A DNA stretch of 61,180 nt from Desulfitobacterium sp038181555 (GTDB lineage Bacteria > Bacillota > Desulfitobacteriia > Desulfitobacteriales > Desulfitobacteriaceae): the NCBI RefSeq assembly GCF_038181555.1, contig NZ_JBBWUA010000020.1:1-61180 (forward strand), in the 5' to 3' direction. The first letter of the stretch is position 1. Each line of letters begins with the position of its first letter. A program made the position numbers and the translations under genes. Below the pieces are notes generated by a model. It worked only from the letters and a program-made list of their open reading frames with translations, ran no database searches and was not told the DNA's origin. Shown piece after piece: positions 52,683 through 61,128 of the stretch.

Positions 52683-53965
52683 GCGCTTTGCTTCCCGATT
52701 TTTTACGCGGTACGGTAACTGACATCATGAACATCCTGTTGATGCTCACGCTACTTCAGCCAAAGTATGGTAAAAAAGTAACAGGTCTTGGGATGGCAGG
52801 CTTTTTGACCGTCAATTTGCTAGTGAACGGATTCGGTTACCTTACCGGGAACCTCACGTTGCTGGCCAAGCTAGACTTTATTTTATGGGTGGCCATTTGC
52901 TTTGGTGCACGTCCCTTGTTCCGGGACAGCTTTATGCAGTGGTTGTTTAGCATCCTCACCGTGTGGAACCTAAGCATGTCCGTTATGGTGCTTAGTTTCT
53001 CTCTTTCTCGGTTGATGCCCTATCCCATGTATGCCAATACACTGTTGCGGCTGGTGCTGTATGCCGGGATATTACTCTTGCTACACTGGTATGTCCGCCC
53101 CTTGTATCGGCAAATAGTGGAGTCTTGGAACGTGTTTTTTTACGTGGCGGTAGCTCTTACAGCTGCCCTATCCTATTATTTTGTCAGCGGAGAGGATGTC
53201 GTCCGTACTCTCACCGAACAGGCGGTGCCGATCCATCTTCTTGTTCTGGTTACAGTGGCGGTCTATGTATCTATCGGCTTTTCCCTTAAAACCCTTTCTC
53301 GCGAGTATGCTCTGCGGGAGGAAAACCTGAGGATGCAAAACAGTCAGGAGCTGTTGCACGTGTCGGCTTCCGCTATGGCAGATCGGATCAAGCTGTTGGA
53401 TGCGTCCCGTCAGCAAAGCTGTATTGCCGACCATGACCGCCGCCATTTCAACAACACCCTACTGGAGCTGTTGGAGCAGCACAAAACCGAGGACGCTATT
53501 GCCTTTCTCAAGCAGCAGTCCAGTAAGGCATCAGCCAAAGTGATAAGTTACTGCGAAAATACGGCGGTAAATGCTGCTGTGTGCTATTATGCGGGGCTAG
53601 CGGAGGACAAAGGAATCACCACTGAGATGAGTCTGGATATCCCCAACGCCCTGTCGGTGGATTCGCTGGAGTTGGCCATGGTGATTTCCAATCTGATAGA
53701 AAATGCCATTCAAGCCTGTGAAGGCGTAGGAAAAGACAGAGAGAGGAAGATCCGGTTCATCTGCCGCCAGGTAGGCAGGCTCGCCCTGGAGATCAGCAAC
53801 CCCTGCGACGGTTCTGCCGTTCTTGACGAAAAGGGACACCCGATCGCTACAAAGAACGGCCACGGCGCAGGCACCAAAAGCGTGCTTGCCTTTATCGAGA
53901 AATATGATGGGGAGATCCTGTATCAGATTGCCGACGATATTTTCCGGGTCCGTATGCTGGTATAA
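52679..53965 (+). CDS. AgrC/GHKL-type sensor histidine kinase
   Basis: 428-aa membrane kinase. Five or six helices span residues ~10-200, then a cytoplasmic HisKA-like segment with DHDRRHFNNTLLELL (the phospho-His), and a GHKL ATPase domain with SNLIENAIQAC (N-box) and GHGAGTKSV (G-box). It pairs with the preceding LytTR regulator. No gene for a peptide inducer can be seen next to it. Confidence 0.9.
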   Translation: MSALLPDFLRGTVTDIMNILLMLTLLQPKYGKKVTGLGMAGFLTVNLLVNGFGYLTGNLTLLAKLDFILWVAICFGARPLFRDSFMQWLFSILTVWNLSMSVMVLSFSLSRLMPYPMYANTLLRLVLYAGILLLLHWYVRPLYRQIVESWNVFFYVAVALTAALSYYFVSGEDVVRTLTEQAVPIHLLVLVTVAVYVSIGFSLKTLSREYALREENLRMQNSQELLHVSASAMADRIKLLDASRQQSCIADHDRRHFNNTLLELLEQHKTEDAIAFLKQQSSKASAKVISYCENTAVNAAVCYYAGLAEDKGITTEMSLDIPNALSVDSLELAMVISNLIENAIQACEGVGKDRERKIRFICRQVGRLALEISNPCDGSAVLDEKGHPIATKNGHGAGTKSVLAFIEKYDGEILYQIADDIFRVRMLV

Positions 53966-53972
53966 CACAGCG

Positions 53973-54082
53973 GTCTTTGGGTTTGTCCAATTATTAAAAA
54001 TAATATGGTTTATTAAGCGCTTTTAAGCATGAAGAAGAGCCTTTTGAGAAAAGAGGCTCGTTTTTTGTTTTCATAGGGTACG
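53973..54082. repeat. Direct repeat, copy 1 (contains the kinase terminator)
   Basis: About 110 bp that reappears imperfectly at 54814-54927. It contains a hairpin GAGCC...AGGCTC with TTTTTT (54037-54066), which serves as terminator of the two-component operon. The repeat is followed by GGCATCTGCTACTAGCCC (54082-54099), 16/18 identical to the 3' end of the Cys-rich gene, which follows copy 2. Confidence 0.75.
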
Positions 54083-54126
54083 GCATCTGCTACTAGCCCC
54101 CAAGGACAATTACCAAGATTTTTGAG

Positions 54127-54187
54127 ATATTGAGCATAGTTATTCGGTCGTTTTCTTAATACGATATTCAGCATGGTTATTCGGTCT
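54127..54187 (-). repeat. Two copies of a 24-bp segment at the 3' end of the DUF1413 gene
   Basis: 54127-54150 and 54164-54187 match at 21/24 positions, 37 bp apart. Both encode, in different frames, the DUF1413 terminal pattern RPNN-A-Y. The left copy continues as YLKNLG, so a second, decayed gene end may be present. Confidence 0.65.
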
Positions 54188-54559
54188 CCTTCCCACATAT
54201 TCGATGTTCTCCCAGTCGCCACTTAGAACTTCTTTGTGAAACATCTTTCCCACAGATCTTTTTTCAGAAAGACTAAGTGATTTCCAATTCCCCGGTATCA
54301 CTAATTCGTTGAGTTCGAAGGTCGTCCCAGAGGGAAGCGCTTTTATAATTGGCGATAATAAAGCTGAGGGTTCGATGGCTTTAACACTCAATGCGGAGGG
54401 GTTAGACTGAAATTTGCTTAATATCCAAGTGTTGCTAATCTTTTTTGCCATAAGCTTTTGCTCATAACACAGTTTTTTAATATAGGTGGGACTGAGGCCC
54501 CACATTTCGGAAGCTTCGTCAACTCCCATAATATGCTCTAGAGGATCAAAATCATGCAT
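54140..54559 (-). CDS. HTH/DUF1413 protein
   Basis: 139-aa protein. The N-terminal helix-turn-helix (residues ~10-55, GVDEASEMWGLSPTYIKKLCYEQKLMAKK) looks like the DNA-binding module seen in short regulators. A DUF1413 domain follows (~88-135; FELNELVIPGNW, GKMFHKEV, WENIEYVGRRPNN). ATG 54559 is chosen because AAAGGA lies upstream; the frame is open to 54610. The role is unknown; such proteins often accompany small accessory modules. It is enclosed by a 110-bp direct repeat, consistent with a mobile or duplicated segment. Confidence 0.7.
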   Translation of the reverse strand: MHDFDPLEHIMGVDEASEMWGLSPTYIKKLCYEQKLMAKKISNTWILSKFQSNPSALSVKAIEPSALLSPIIKALPSGTTFELNELVIPGNWKSLSLSEKRSVGKMFHKEVLSGDWENIEYVGRRPNNHAEYRIKKTTE

Positions 54560-54813
54560 TTTATTACGTCCTTTCACAACGTAGAAATACGACACTCTTA
54601 AATGAAGCATAGTTTAATGTGTGGTTTTAGTCAATATATAAGTGAAGATGTTTTTAAAGTCCAAGACGAATACAGGAGGAATTAATGCGCTGATGCATAA
54701 CTCAAAGGGTTAACCCTTTATCCGATGACTACCAGCCGTTAGACTCCCACCTTATATAGCCAGGCCAATCTTATATAGCAAGAAAAGAGTTGCCACAGCC
54801 GAGTCATACAACT
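54560..54813. other. Intergenic gap between DUF1413 and the second repeat
   Basis: Includes a 16-bp perfect palindrome AAAGGGTTAACCCTTT (54704-54719), an isolated AGGAGGAATTAATG followed at once by a stop (CGC TGA), and two CTTATATAGC repeats (near 54752 and 54769). No gene is supported. Confidence 0.5.
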
Positions 54814-54927
54814 GTCTTTCTGTTTGTCAATCATTTTTGGAAAATAAGATAGTTTCTTAATAGCTTTTTAAGCATAAAAACGAGTCTTTTGAGAAAAGAG
54901 GCTCGATTTTTGTTTTTATATGGTACG
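54814..54927. repeat. Direct repeat, copy 2
   Basis: Imperfect second copy of 53973-54082, with a similar hairpin (54881-54905) and T-run. No plus-strand gene runs into it, so it appears to be a relic of a duplication. Confidence 0.75.
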
Positions 54928-54969
54928 TTCTCACTGGAAAGCTTAGAGCTAGAAAGGTCGTGAACGGTT

Positions 54970-55194
54970 ATGGTAGAGCTAAAAAACAGACGGGATAAAG
55001 ACGCGCCCCTGAATGCGCCCAACGCGGAAGGAAACGTCTGGCCCAAGCAATGCTGCCCAGCTTTTGAACCCAGGGAAGGCTCTGCAGCTGGTCTGTGCCA
55101 ATGCTGGTACTGCCGCTATGCGGACTTTCATTTGGATAAACCTAGGGCGCTGGAGGTAGGCATCTGCTATTGGCCCAGTAAGATCATGAAATGA
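54970..55194 (+). CDS. Small Cys-rich protein of unknown function
   Basis: 74 residues with seven cysteines: CC (~28-29), LCQCWYC (~43-49) and GIC (~65), a pattern that could bind metal. The ending ALEVGICYWPSK is distinctive. ATG 54970 has AAAGG 12-15 bp upstream (a weak site). I do not recognise the family. A fragment with 16/18 identity to its end lies at 54082-54099 with a TGG-to-TAG change, so an earlier copy may have been lost. Confidence 0.6.
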   Translation: MVELKNRRDKDAPLNAPNAEGNVWPKQCCPAFEPREGSAAGLCQCWYCRYADFHLDKPRALEVGICYWPSKIMK

Positions 55195-55216
55195 AGACAA
55201 ACATCACAGGAGGAGA

Positions 55217-55252
55217 ATGAAAATGGACGGAGTCTTTGCATATGGGGGGTAA
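55217..55252 (+). CDS. 11-codon mini-ORF upstream of the two-TM protein
   Basis: ATG AAA ATG ... GGG GGG TAA encodes MKMDGVFAYGG. It is preceded by AGGAGGAG at ideal distance, and its stop is one base from the next ATG. It could be a leader peptide that couples translation or the stump of a lost gene. Confidence 0.45.
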   Translation: MKMDGVFAYGG

Positions 55253-55253
55253 T

Positions 55254-55466
55254 ATGCAAAAGGTAACTGCTATTTGTTATTTTTTTACCTTTTTATTTTA
55301 TGGGATGGGATATTTTAAAAAGTTGGTCATTAGGAACGCGGTTCCAGAACATATAACAACATATAACTATACCCTTTCTATTACAATGGCAACGGTATAT
55401 TTTGTTTTAGCAATCCTTTTTGCAGTAATTGGCTCTCTTTTCCTTGGTAGCAAGGCATTAATTTAA
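55254..55466 (+). CDS. Small two-helix membrane protein
   Basis: 70-aa protein with two hydrophobic segments (residues ~2-20 and ~43-63) and a polar loop. No family recognised. ATG 55254 lies behind GGGGGGT and follows the mini-ORF stop by one base. It precedes the large surface protein gene, 65 bp away. Confidence 0.6.
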   Translation: MQKVTAICYFFTFLFYGMGYFKKLVIRNAVPEHITTYNYTLSITMATVYFVLAILFAVIGSLFLGSKALI

Positions 55467-55531
55467 TAAGGAAGAGAAACAGCAAAAAAGAAGTCTTGAA
55501 TTTGAGAAATTTAATAGAGGAGAGTTGACGA

Positions 55532-58500
55532 TTGCGTAAACTAAAAGAAAGTATGAAGGTATTATTTGTAGTTTGTACGTTAGCACTATTTTTTATGATG
55601 CCGTCCACTGCGTGGGCAAGTTCGGAGGCACAATACAGCACGGATGGAGGTATTAATTGGACGGATAGTACCTTCAAAGACGCTTTTGCCGCTTTGAATA
55701 ACAGTACCAATGGCGGTACTATCAAGCTGCTTACTGACGTAACCTGGAATCCAAAAACTTATGGTGATGAGCAGATTAGAAAGAATATTACTATCATCAG
55801 TGGTAATGGTGCGCGTAAAATTCAGCGTGGACCTGATGCCACGAGCAGTGTCATGTTCCGTATAGATAATACCTATACTTTAACACTTGGCAGAGATGGT
55901 GGAATGGGTCAGGGCAATACCCTTACCATTGACGGAGGTGCGGTTTGGACGGGGGATGTGGACAGCACCCTTAACCGCGGTACAACCAACAGTGGTATTC
56001 GAGGATGGGAGATTGTTAGTCTTAACGGCTACAACAGCACCTTCAATATGTATGAAGGGGTTACCCTGCAAAACAATGATGGTCCTGATTCCGGCAAAGT
56101 CTCAGCTGTTTACCTAGGTACCCGTACTACTTTCAACATGTATGGTGGAGAAATAAAAAATATGAGGCATACGAGTGTGTATGACAGAGGAGCCGTTGAT
56201 GTTGGAGGTTCGGCAACTTTTACCATGTGGGATACGGCTAGAATTACCGGATGTAGCTCCAATTCTGCTGGTGGCGCAGTGAATAGTTCGGGTACATTCA
56301 CCATGAATGGTGGGACCATTTCGGGTAATATAGCTAAGATTGGTGCTGGTGTAAATCTAAACGGCAGCCTTACTATGAACGGGGGAACGATTACCGGCAA
56401 TAAGACAAGCGAAGACGGCTACGGTGCAGGAGTCAAAGTAGGCACTGGTGTGACACTAAAGCTAAAAGGGAATCCAACAATAAACGGCAATATAAAGGGT
56501 GCATCAACACCTAACAATGTTTTCTTGACGTATAATCAGGTCCTTGGATCAAGTATCCTGAGTATAGACGGGATACTCACCGAGGCAAAGGACACCATTG
56601 GCATCACAGTATCAGGCGGCAATAGTATGACGGTTGTCCCTGAATACGACAGCAAAAAGGGCACCAATATTCTGCCTGCGCCGTTCTTCTCAGATGATCC
56701 TTCGATGGAACTTAGCTTAGATGTCAGCGGAGGCTTAAAGCTTAGCTCAGCTCCGCCACCGGCATCCATGCCTACGGCAATTTTCGAGGCTTCCACCATG
56801 ACACTGACAAATGTAGAGAATGGGATGAAGTACAGCGTTAACGGCGGATCGAACTGGATAGACATTACCACAACAAGCGTTGTTATCGCAGACGCTACAG
56901 CTGCCAATGGCATCAAAGTATATATGCCTGGCAACGGTACAACGACTAGAGATTCTGATGTCCAGACTATAACTGTGACCAAGGCAGCAACACCGGTAAT
57001 TTCAACTTTCACCGTAACCCAGCCAAGTACAATCAATGGCACGGGTAGCATAGCAGGAGTTCAATCTTCCATGGAATATAGCGTGGATAACGGCAGTACA
57101 TGGACGGCAGGAGGTAGTACGATTACTGGTATCTCCGGCGGCACAACCTATTCTATCCGCACCAAAGCTTCCGGAGCTGTGTTGGCTTCCGAAGCATATA
57201 CGATCACAATAAATGCTTTTATTCCGACAAAGGAAACGAAGCCCGTAGCGATTTTCGAGGCTTCCACCATGACACTGTCAAATGTAGCAAATGGTATGAA
57301 GTACAGCGTTGACGGCGGAACGAACTGGCTAGACATTACCACAACAAGCGTTGTTATCGCATACGTTACAACAGCGGATGACATCAAGGTATATATGCCT
57401 GGAAACGGGACAACGACCCTCAATTCTGATGTCCAGTCCATCACTGTGACCCAGGCAGCAACACCGGTAATTTCAACTTTCACCTTAACCCAGCCAAGTA
57501 CCATCGGTGGCACGGGTAGCATAGCGGGGATTACAGCTTCAATGGAATATAGCCTAGATAGCGGGAGCACATGGACGGCAGGAGGTAGTAGTATTATTGG
57601 TATCTCCGGCGGCACAACTTGTTCTATCCGCACCAAAGGCTCCGGAACGGTGGTGGCTTCCGAAGCATATACGATCACAATAAATGCTTTTATTCCGACA
57701 AAGGAAACGAAGCCCGTAGCCACTTTCGAGGCCTCCACCATGACACTGTCAAATGTAGCAGATGGGATGAAGTACAGTGTGGACGGCGGAACGAACTGGC
57801 TAGACATTACCACAACAAGCGTTGTTATCTCAAACGTTACAACTGTGGATGGAATCAAGGTATATATGTCTGGAAATGAGACAACGACCCTCGATTCTGA
57901 TATCCTGACCATCACTGTGACCCAGGTAGCAACACCTCTAAGCACTGATTTCACCGTAACGCAGCCAAGTGCCATCGATGGCACGGGTAGCATAGAAGGG
58001 GTTCTATCTACCATGGAATATAGCGTAAATAGCGGTAGCATATGGATCGCGGGAGGTAGTACGATTACTGATATCTCCGGTGGCACAACCTATTCTATCC
58101 GCACCAAAGGTTCCGGAACGGTGTTGGCTTCTGAAGTATATACGATCACAATGAATGTAGCACAAGCAGCCCCAACAGGCTTAGCGGGGGTTGAGCCGAC
58201 AACATATGGCGCAAATGATGGAAAAATTACAGGTACTACAACTGCCATGGAATACAAATTGTCAACAGATGATAATTTCATACCAGCAACAGACTCAGAG
58301 ATCACCGGCTTAGCAGCAGGAACTTACAACGTAAGATATGCAGCTAAAACAGGCTTTAATGCAGGGGCGACAGCAACAGTAACCGTGCCGATTGGTCCAA
58401 ATGCAGATCAGTTAGCACCAATCGGTTTGGATGCAGCTGCACCGACAACATATGGCGGCAATGATGGAAAAATTACAGGTACTACAACTGCCATGGAATA

Positions 58501-61045
58501 CAAATTGTCAACAGATGATAATTTCATACCAGCAACAGACACAGAGATTACTGGCTTAGCAGCAGGAACTTACAACGTAAGATATGCAGCCCAAACCGGC
58601 TTCAATGCAGGAGCAGCAGTAACGGTAACCGTGCCGGCGTATAAGATACCACTAAGCTCAGTTTCAATCTCTGGCACAGCCAAGGAAGGGCAAACCTTAA
58701 CTGCAATAGTGGATCCTATCGGAGCAGCGGTTACTTATCAATGGCAAGCAGGCGGGGAAGATGTAGGTACAAACTCAGCAACCTACACTGTACAAAAGGA
58801 GGATATCGGTAAAACCATTACGGTAACGGTTACTGCAACTTCAACAAGTAGCCATACGGGCACGAAAACCAGTACACCAACCAGTACCGTAACCGCAATA
58901 CCTATCACAGCAAAAATCAATGGCGGCGATCCTATAGGTGGAGATAGCCTTGCGAACGTATTTACCCTATGGAGAAATGCTGAATCGGCTACGTCATATG
59001 AAGCAATCACCTCAATTGAAATTATCGGGGGCAGTGTTACATACGACGACTGGCTTCAAATGAGGACTCAACGAACATCTTTAAGTGGTCTCACAAGCTT
59101 TACGGTGGCAGATACGGTTACCTCAGTTGCCGACCTGCCGCGCGTGGACACAGCAGGAGATAGAATTTTTAATATTAATATTCAAGAGGTATACATTGCC
59201 AAACTGACCTCAATTCCCTACGGTGTGTTTAAGAGCATAGGAGATGCTTATTACACAAGTGCGTACACAAAACTCACCGCTGTAAATTTTCCAGATGTGA
59301 CGGTAATCGGGATTAGTGCTTTTTATGGTTGCACAGGTCTTACAACTGCAAATTTTCCTGAGGTGGTAACAATAGGTGTGTATGCATTTCAGAATAGCGG
59401 TCTTGTGACTGCAAATTTTCCAAAGGCGACAACGGTAGATGCGATGACATTTTATGGATGCACCAGTCTCACCGCAGCGAATTTTCCGTTGGCAACCAGT
59501 ATTGGGGGGAGTGCGTTTTTGGGGTGCACCAATCTCAGTCTTACCACAGAAAGTTTTCCAGAGGCGACCAGTATTGAGAGTAATGCGTTTGCTGAATGCA
59601 CCAGTCTCACCACAGTAAGTTTTCCGAAGGCAACCAGTTGTGGTTTTGCTGCGTTTTATGGGTGCACCAGTCTCGCTACAGCAAATTTTCCGGTGGCGAC
59701 CAGTATTGGGGGTAGTGCGTTTATTGGATGCACCAGTCTCACCACAGTAAATGTTCCTGTTGCGACCAGTATTGGAGCATCAGCATTTTCTAATTGCTCA
59801 AAATTGTCGACCTTGAAACTTCCCGCAACTCCACCAACAGTTTCCGACGCTAATGCATTTGAGAAATGTCCGTCATCCAGAATCCTTGGTTTTGTTGATA
59901 TAAATGGTAGTGATTTAACAGGCACAACGTTAACCACCGCCCAGAATAACTATAAGGCAGTTGCTGACGGCAACACATCGGATACTCTCTGGTATGGCTG
60001 GAATATAACCCAGGCGGACGGACCAGCCTTAACCGGTGTTACAAGCGATGATGCCGCAAACACAATGACAGGCATGACTGCAGCCATGGAATTCTCAACA
60101 GATGGGACAACATGGACAGCATATAATGCAGCGTCACCGAACCTCCCTGATCTGACAGGAACAGTGGCTTTACAGGTTAGAGTGGCAAAAACAGCAACCC
60201 ATACTGCCGGAGCACCTACCACCTTCTACTTTACAGTACCAAGCACCTACAGCGTAACCTTTACAGGTGATGAAGGCGCAACAGGCACAGCACCTACCCA
60301 AGCAGCAACAGTAGCAAATGGCACATTCCAATTGCCAACCAACCCATTTGCAAAAACGGGTTATACCTTTGCAGGCTGGAATGATGGCACGACGACTTAC
60401 AGTGTGGGTATAACGTATACCATGCCAGCAGAGAATGTAACCTTTACAGCGCAGTGGACGGCCAATGCACCAACCACGTATTCTGTAACCTTTACAGGTG
60501 GTACAGACGCAACAGGCACAGCACCCACCCAAGCAGCAACAGCAGCAGGGGGCACATTTGCATTGCCCGCCAACCCATTCACAAAAACAGACTATACCTT
60601 TGCAGGCTGGAGTGATGGCACGACGACTTACAGTGCGGGTATAACGTATACTATGCCAGTAAGGAATGTAACCTTTACAGCGCAGTGGACGGAAAATGTA
60701 CCAGATACTTACACCATAACCTTCATAGGTGGTGCAGGCGCAACAGGTGTGGCACCGATCCAAACAGTAACAACAGCAGCCAGTATAGTGGTATTGCCAG
60801 CCAATACATTTGCAAAAGCCGGCTACACCTTTGCTGGTTGGAGTGATGGCACGACAACTTATGATGCGGGTACAACGTATACGATGCCAGCATACGATGT
60901 AACCTTTACAGCACTGTGGACAGCCAACGCACCAGATACTTACACCATAACCTTCATAGGTGGTGCAGGCGCAACAGGTGTGGCACCGATCCAAACAGTA
61001 ACAACAGCAGCCAGTATAGTGGTATTGCCAGCCAATACATTGTAA
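55532..61045 (+). CDS. Large secreted repeat protein, truncated at the C-terminus
   Basis: 1,837-aa exported protein with a signal peptide (cleavage likely after AWA, residue 29). Beta-helix-like repeats occupy ~60-390 (TFTMNGGTISGN, FNMYGG). Three ~157-aa repeats follow (~413-880, 471-bp period). Next come two 82-aa repeats (TTYGANDGKITG, ~876-1035), an Ig-like domain (~1040-1130), BspA-type leucine-rich repeats (~1200-1450, FYGCTSLTTANFP) and 3.5 Flg_new/Listeria-Bacteroides repeats of 77 aa (~1573-1837). The last repeat stops halfway. No SLH, LPXTG or other anchor is present, so the gene seems cut. TTG 55532 follows AGAGGAGAG; an ATG lies 7 codons in. Adhesion or surface binding is likely. 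Confidence 0.8.
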   Translation: MRKLKESMKVLFVVCTLALFFMMPSTAWASSEAQYSTDGGINWTDSTFKDAFAALNNSTNGGTIKLLTDVTWNPKTYGDEQIRKNITIISGNGARKIQRGPDATSSVMFRIDNTYTLTLGRDGGMGQGNTLTIDGGAVWTGDVDSTLNRGTTNSGIRGWEIVSLNGYNSTFNMYEGVTLQNNDGPDSGKVSAVYLGTRTTFNMYGGEIKNMRHTSVYDRGAVDVGGSATFTMWDTARITGCSSNSAGGAVNSSGTFTMNGGTISGNIAKIGAGVNLNGSLTMNGGTITGNKTSEDGYGAGVKVGTGVTLKLKGNPTINGNIKGASTPNNVFLTYNQVLGSSILSIDGILTEAKDTIGITVSGGNSMTVVPEYDSKKGTNILPAPFFSDDPSMELSLDVSGGLKLSSAPPPASMPTAIFEASTMTLTNVENGMKYSVNGGSNWIDITTTSVVIADATAANGIKVYMPGNGTTTRDSDVQTITVTKAATPVISTFTVTQPSTINGTGSIAGVQSSMEYSVDNGSTWTAGGSTITGISGGTTYSIRTKASGAVLASEAYTITINAFIPTKETKPVAIFEASTMTLSNVANGMKYSVDGGTNWLDITTTSVVIAYVTTADDIKVYMPGNGTTTLNSDVQSITVTQAATPVISTFTLTQPSTIGGTGSIAGITASMEYSLDSGSTWTAGGSSIIGISGGTTCSIRTKGSGTVVASEAYTITINAFIPTKETKPVATFEASTMTLSNVADGMKYSVDGGTNWLDITTTSVVISNVTTVDGIKVYMSGNETTTLDSDILTITVTQVATPLSTDFTVTQPSAIDGTGSIEGVLSTMEYSVNSGSIWIAGGSTITDISGGTTYSIRTKGSGTVLASEVYTITMNVAQAAPTGLAGVEPTTYGANDGKITGTTTAMEYKLSTDDNFIPATDSEITGLAAGTYNVRYAAKTGFNAGATATVTVPIGPNADQLAPIGLDAAAPTTYGGNDGKITGTTTAMEYKLSTDDNFIPATDTEITGLAAGTYNVRYAAQTGFNAGAAVTVTVPAYKIPLSSVSISGTAKEGQTLTAIVDPIGAAVTYQWQAGGEDVGTNSATYTVQKEDIGKTITVTVTATSTSSHTGTKTSTPTSTVTAIPITAKINGGDPIGGDSLANVFTLWRNAESATSYEAITSIEIIGGSVTYDDWLQMRTQRTSLSGLTSFTVADTVTSVADLPRVDTAGDRIFNINIQEVYIAKLTSIPYGVFKSIGDAYYTSAYTKLTAVNFPDVTVIGISAFYGCTGLTTANFPEVVTIGVYAFQNSGLVTANFPKATTVDAMTFYGCTSLTAANFPLATSIGGSAFLGCTNLSLTTESFPEATSIESNAFAECTSLTTVSFPKATSCGFAAFYGCTSLATANFPVATSIGGSAFIGCTSLTTVNVPVATSIGASAFSNCSKLSTLKLPATPPTVSDANAFEKCPSSRILGFVDINGSDLTGTTLTTAQNNYKAVADGNTSDTLWYGWNITQADGPALTGVTSDDAANTMTGMTAAMEFSTDGTTWTAYNAASPNLPDLTGTVALQVRVAKTATHTAGAPTTFYFTVPSTYSVTFTGDEGATGTAPTQAATVANGTFQLPTNPFAKTGYTFAGWNDGTTTYSVGITYTMPAENVTFTAQWTANAPTTYSVTFTGGTDATGTAPTQAATAAGGTFALPANPFTKTDYTFAGWSDGTTTYSAGITYTMPVRNVTFTAQWTENVPDTYTITFIGGAGATGVAPIQTVTTAASIVVLPANTFAKAGYTFAGWSDGTTTYDAGTTYTMPAYDVTFTALWTANAPDTYTITFIGGAGATGVAPIQTVTTAASIVVLPANTL

Positions 61046-61103
61046 GCGCTTAATAAAAGGGTGCATGGAAACTACTTGAGGCCTATGGCAAAATATAATA
61101 AAA

Positions 61104-61128
61104 CCCAGCTACACTAGTTATAGCCGGG
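61104..61128 (-). terminator. Intrinsic terminator for a minus-strand gene from beyond the right edge
   Basis: CCCAGCTA/TAGCCGGG stem (one A-C mismatch). On the minus strand it is followed by TTTTATTATATTTT. Two minus-strand frames end between the hairpin and the edge (TAA at 61148-61150 is one). Confidence 0.6.

Noticed and set aside
54670..54696. AGGAGGAATTAATG as the start of a small gene
   Set aside because: The codon after the next is a stop (CGC TGA), so no protein can result.
56536..58086. Long minus-strand ORFs inside the repeat protein
   Set aside because: They are reverse shadows of a repetitive, Thr/Val-rich coding sequence and show no family features or ribosome sites.
55700..61041. 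CRISPR-like repetition in the right part
   Set aside because: The repeats are long, in frame and coding, with periods of 231-471 bp. No short repeat-spacer pattern is present anywhere in the window.
60170..61066. 298-aa minus-strand Cys/Gly-rich ORF
   Set aside because: It is antisense to the Flg_new repeats; its periodic Cys content comes from the repeats' codons.
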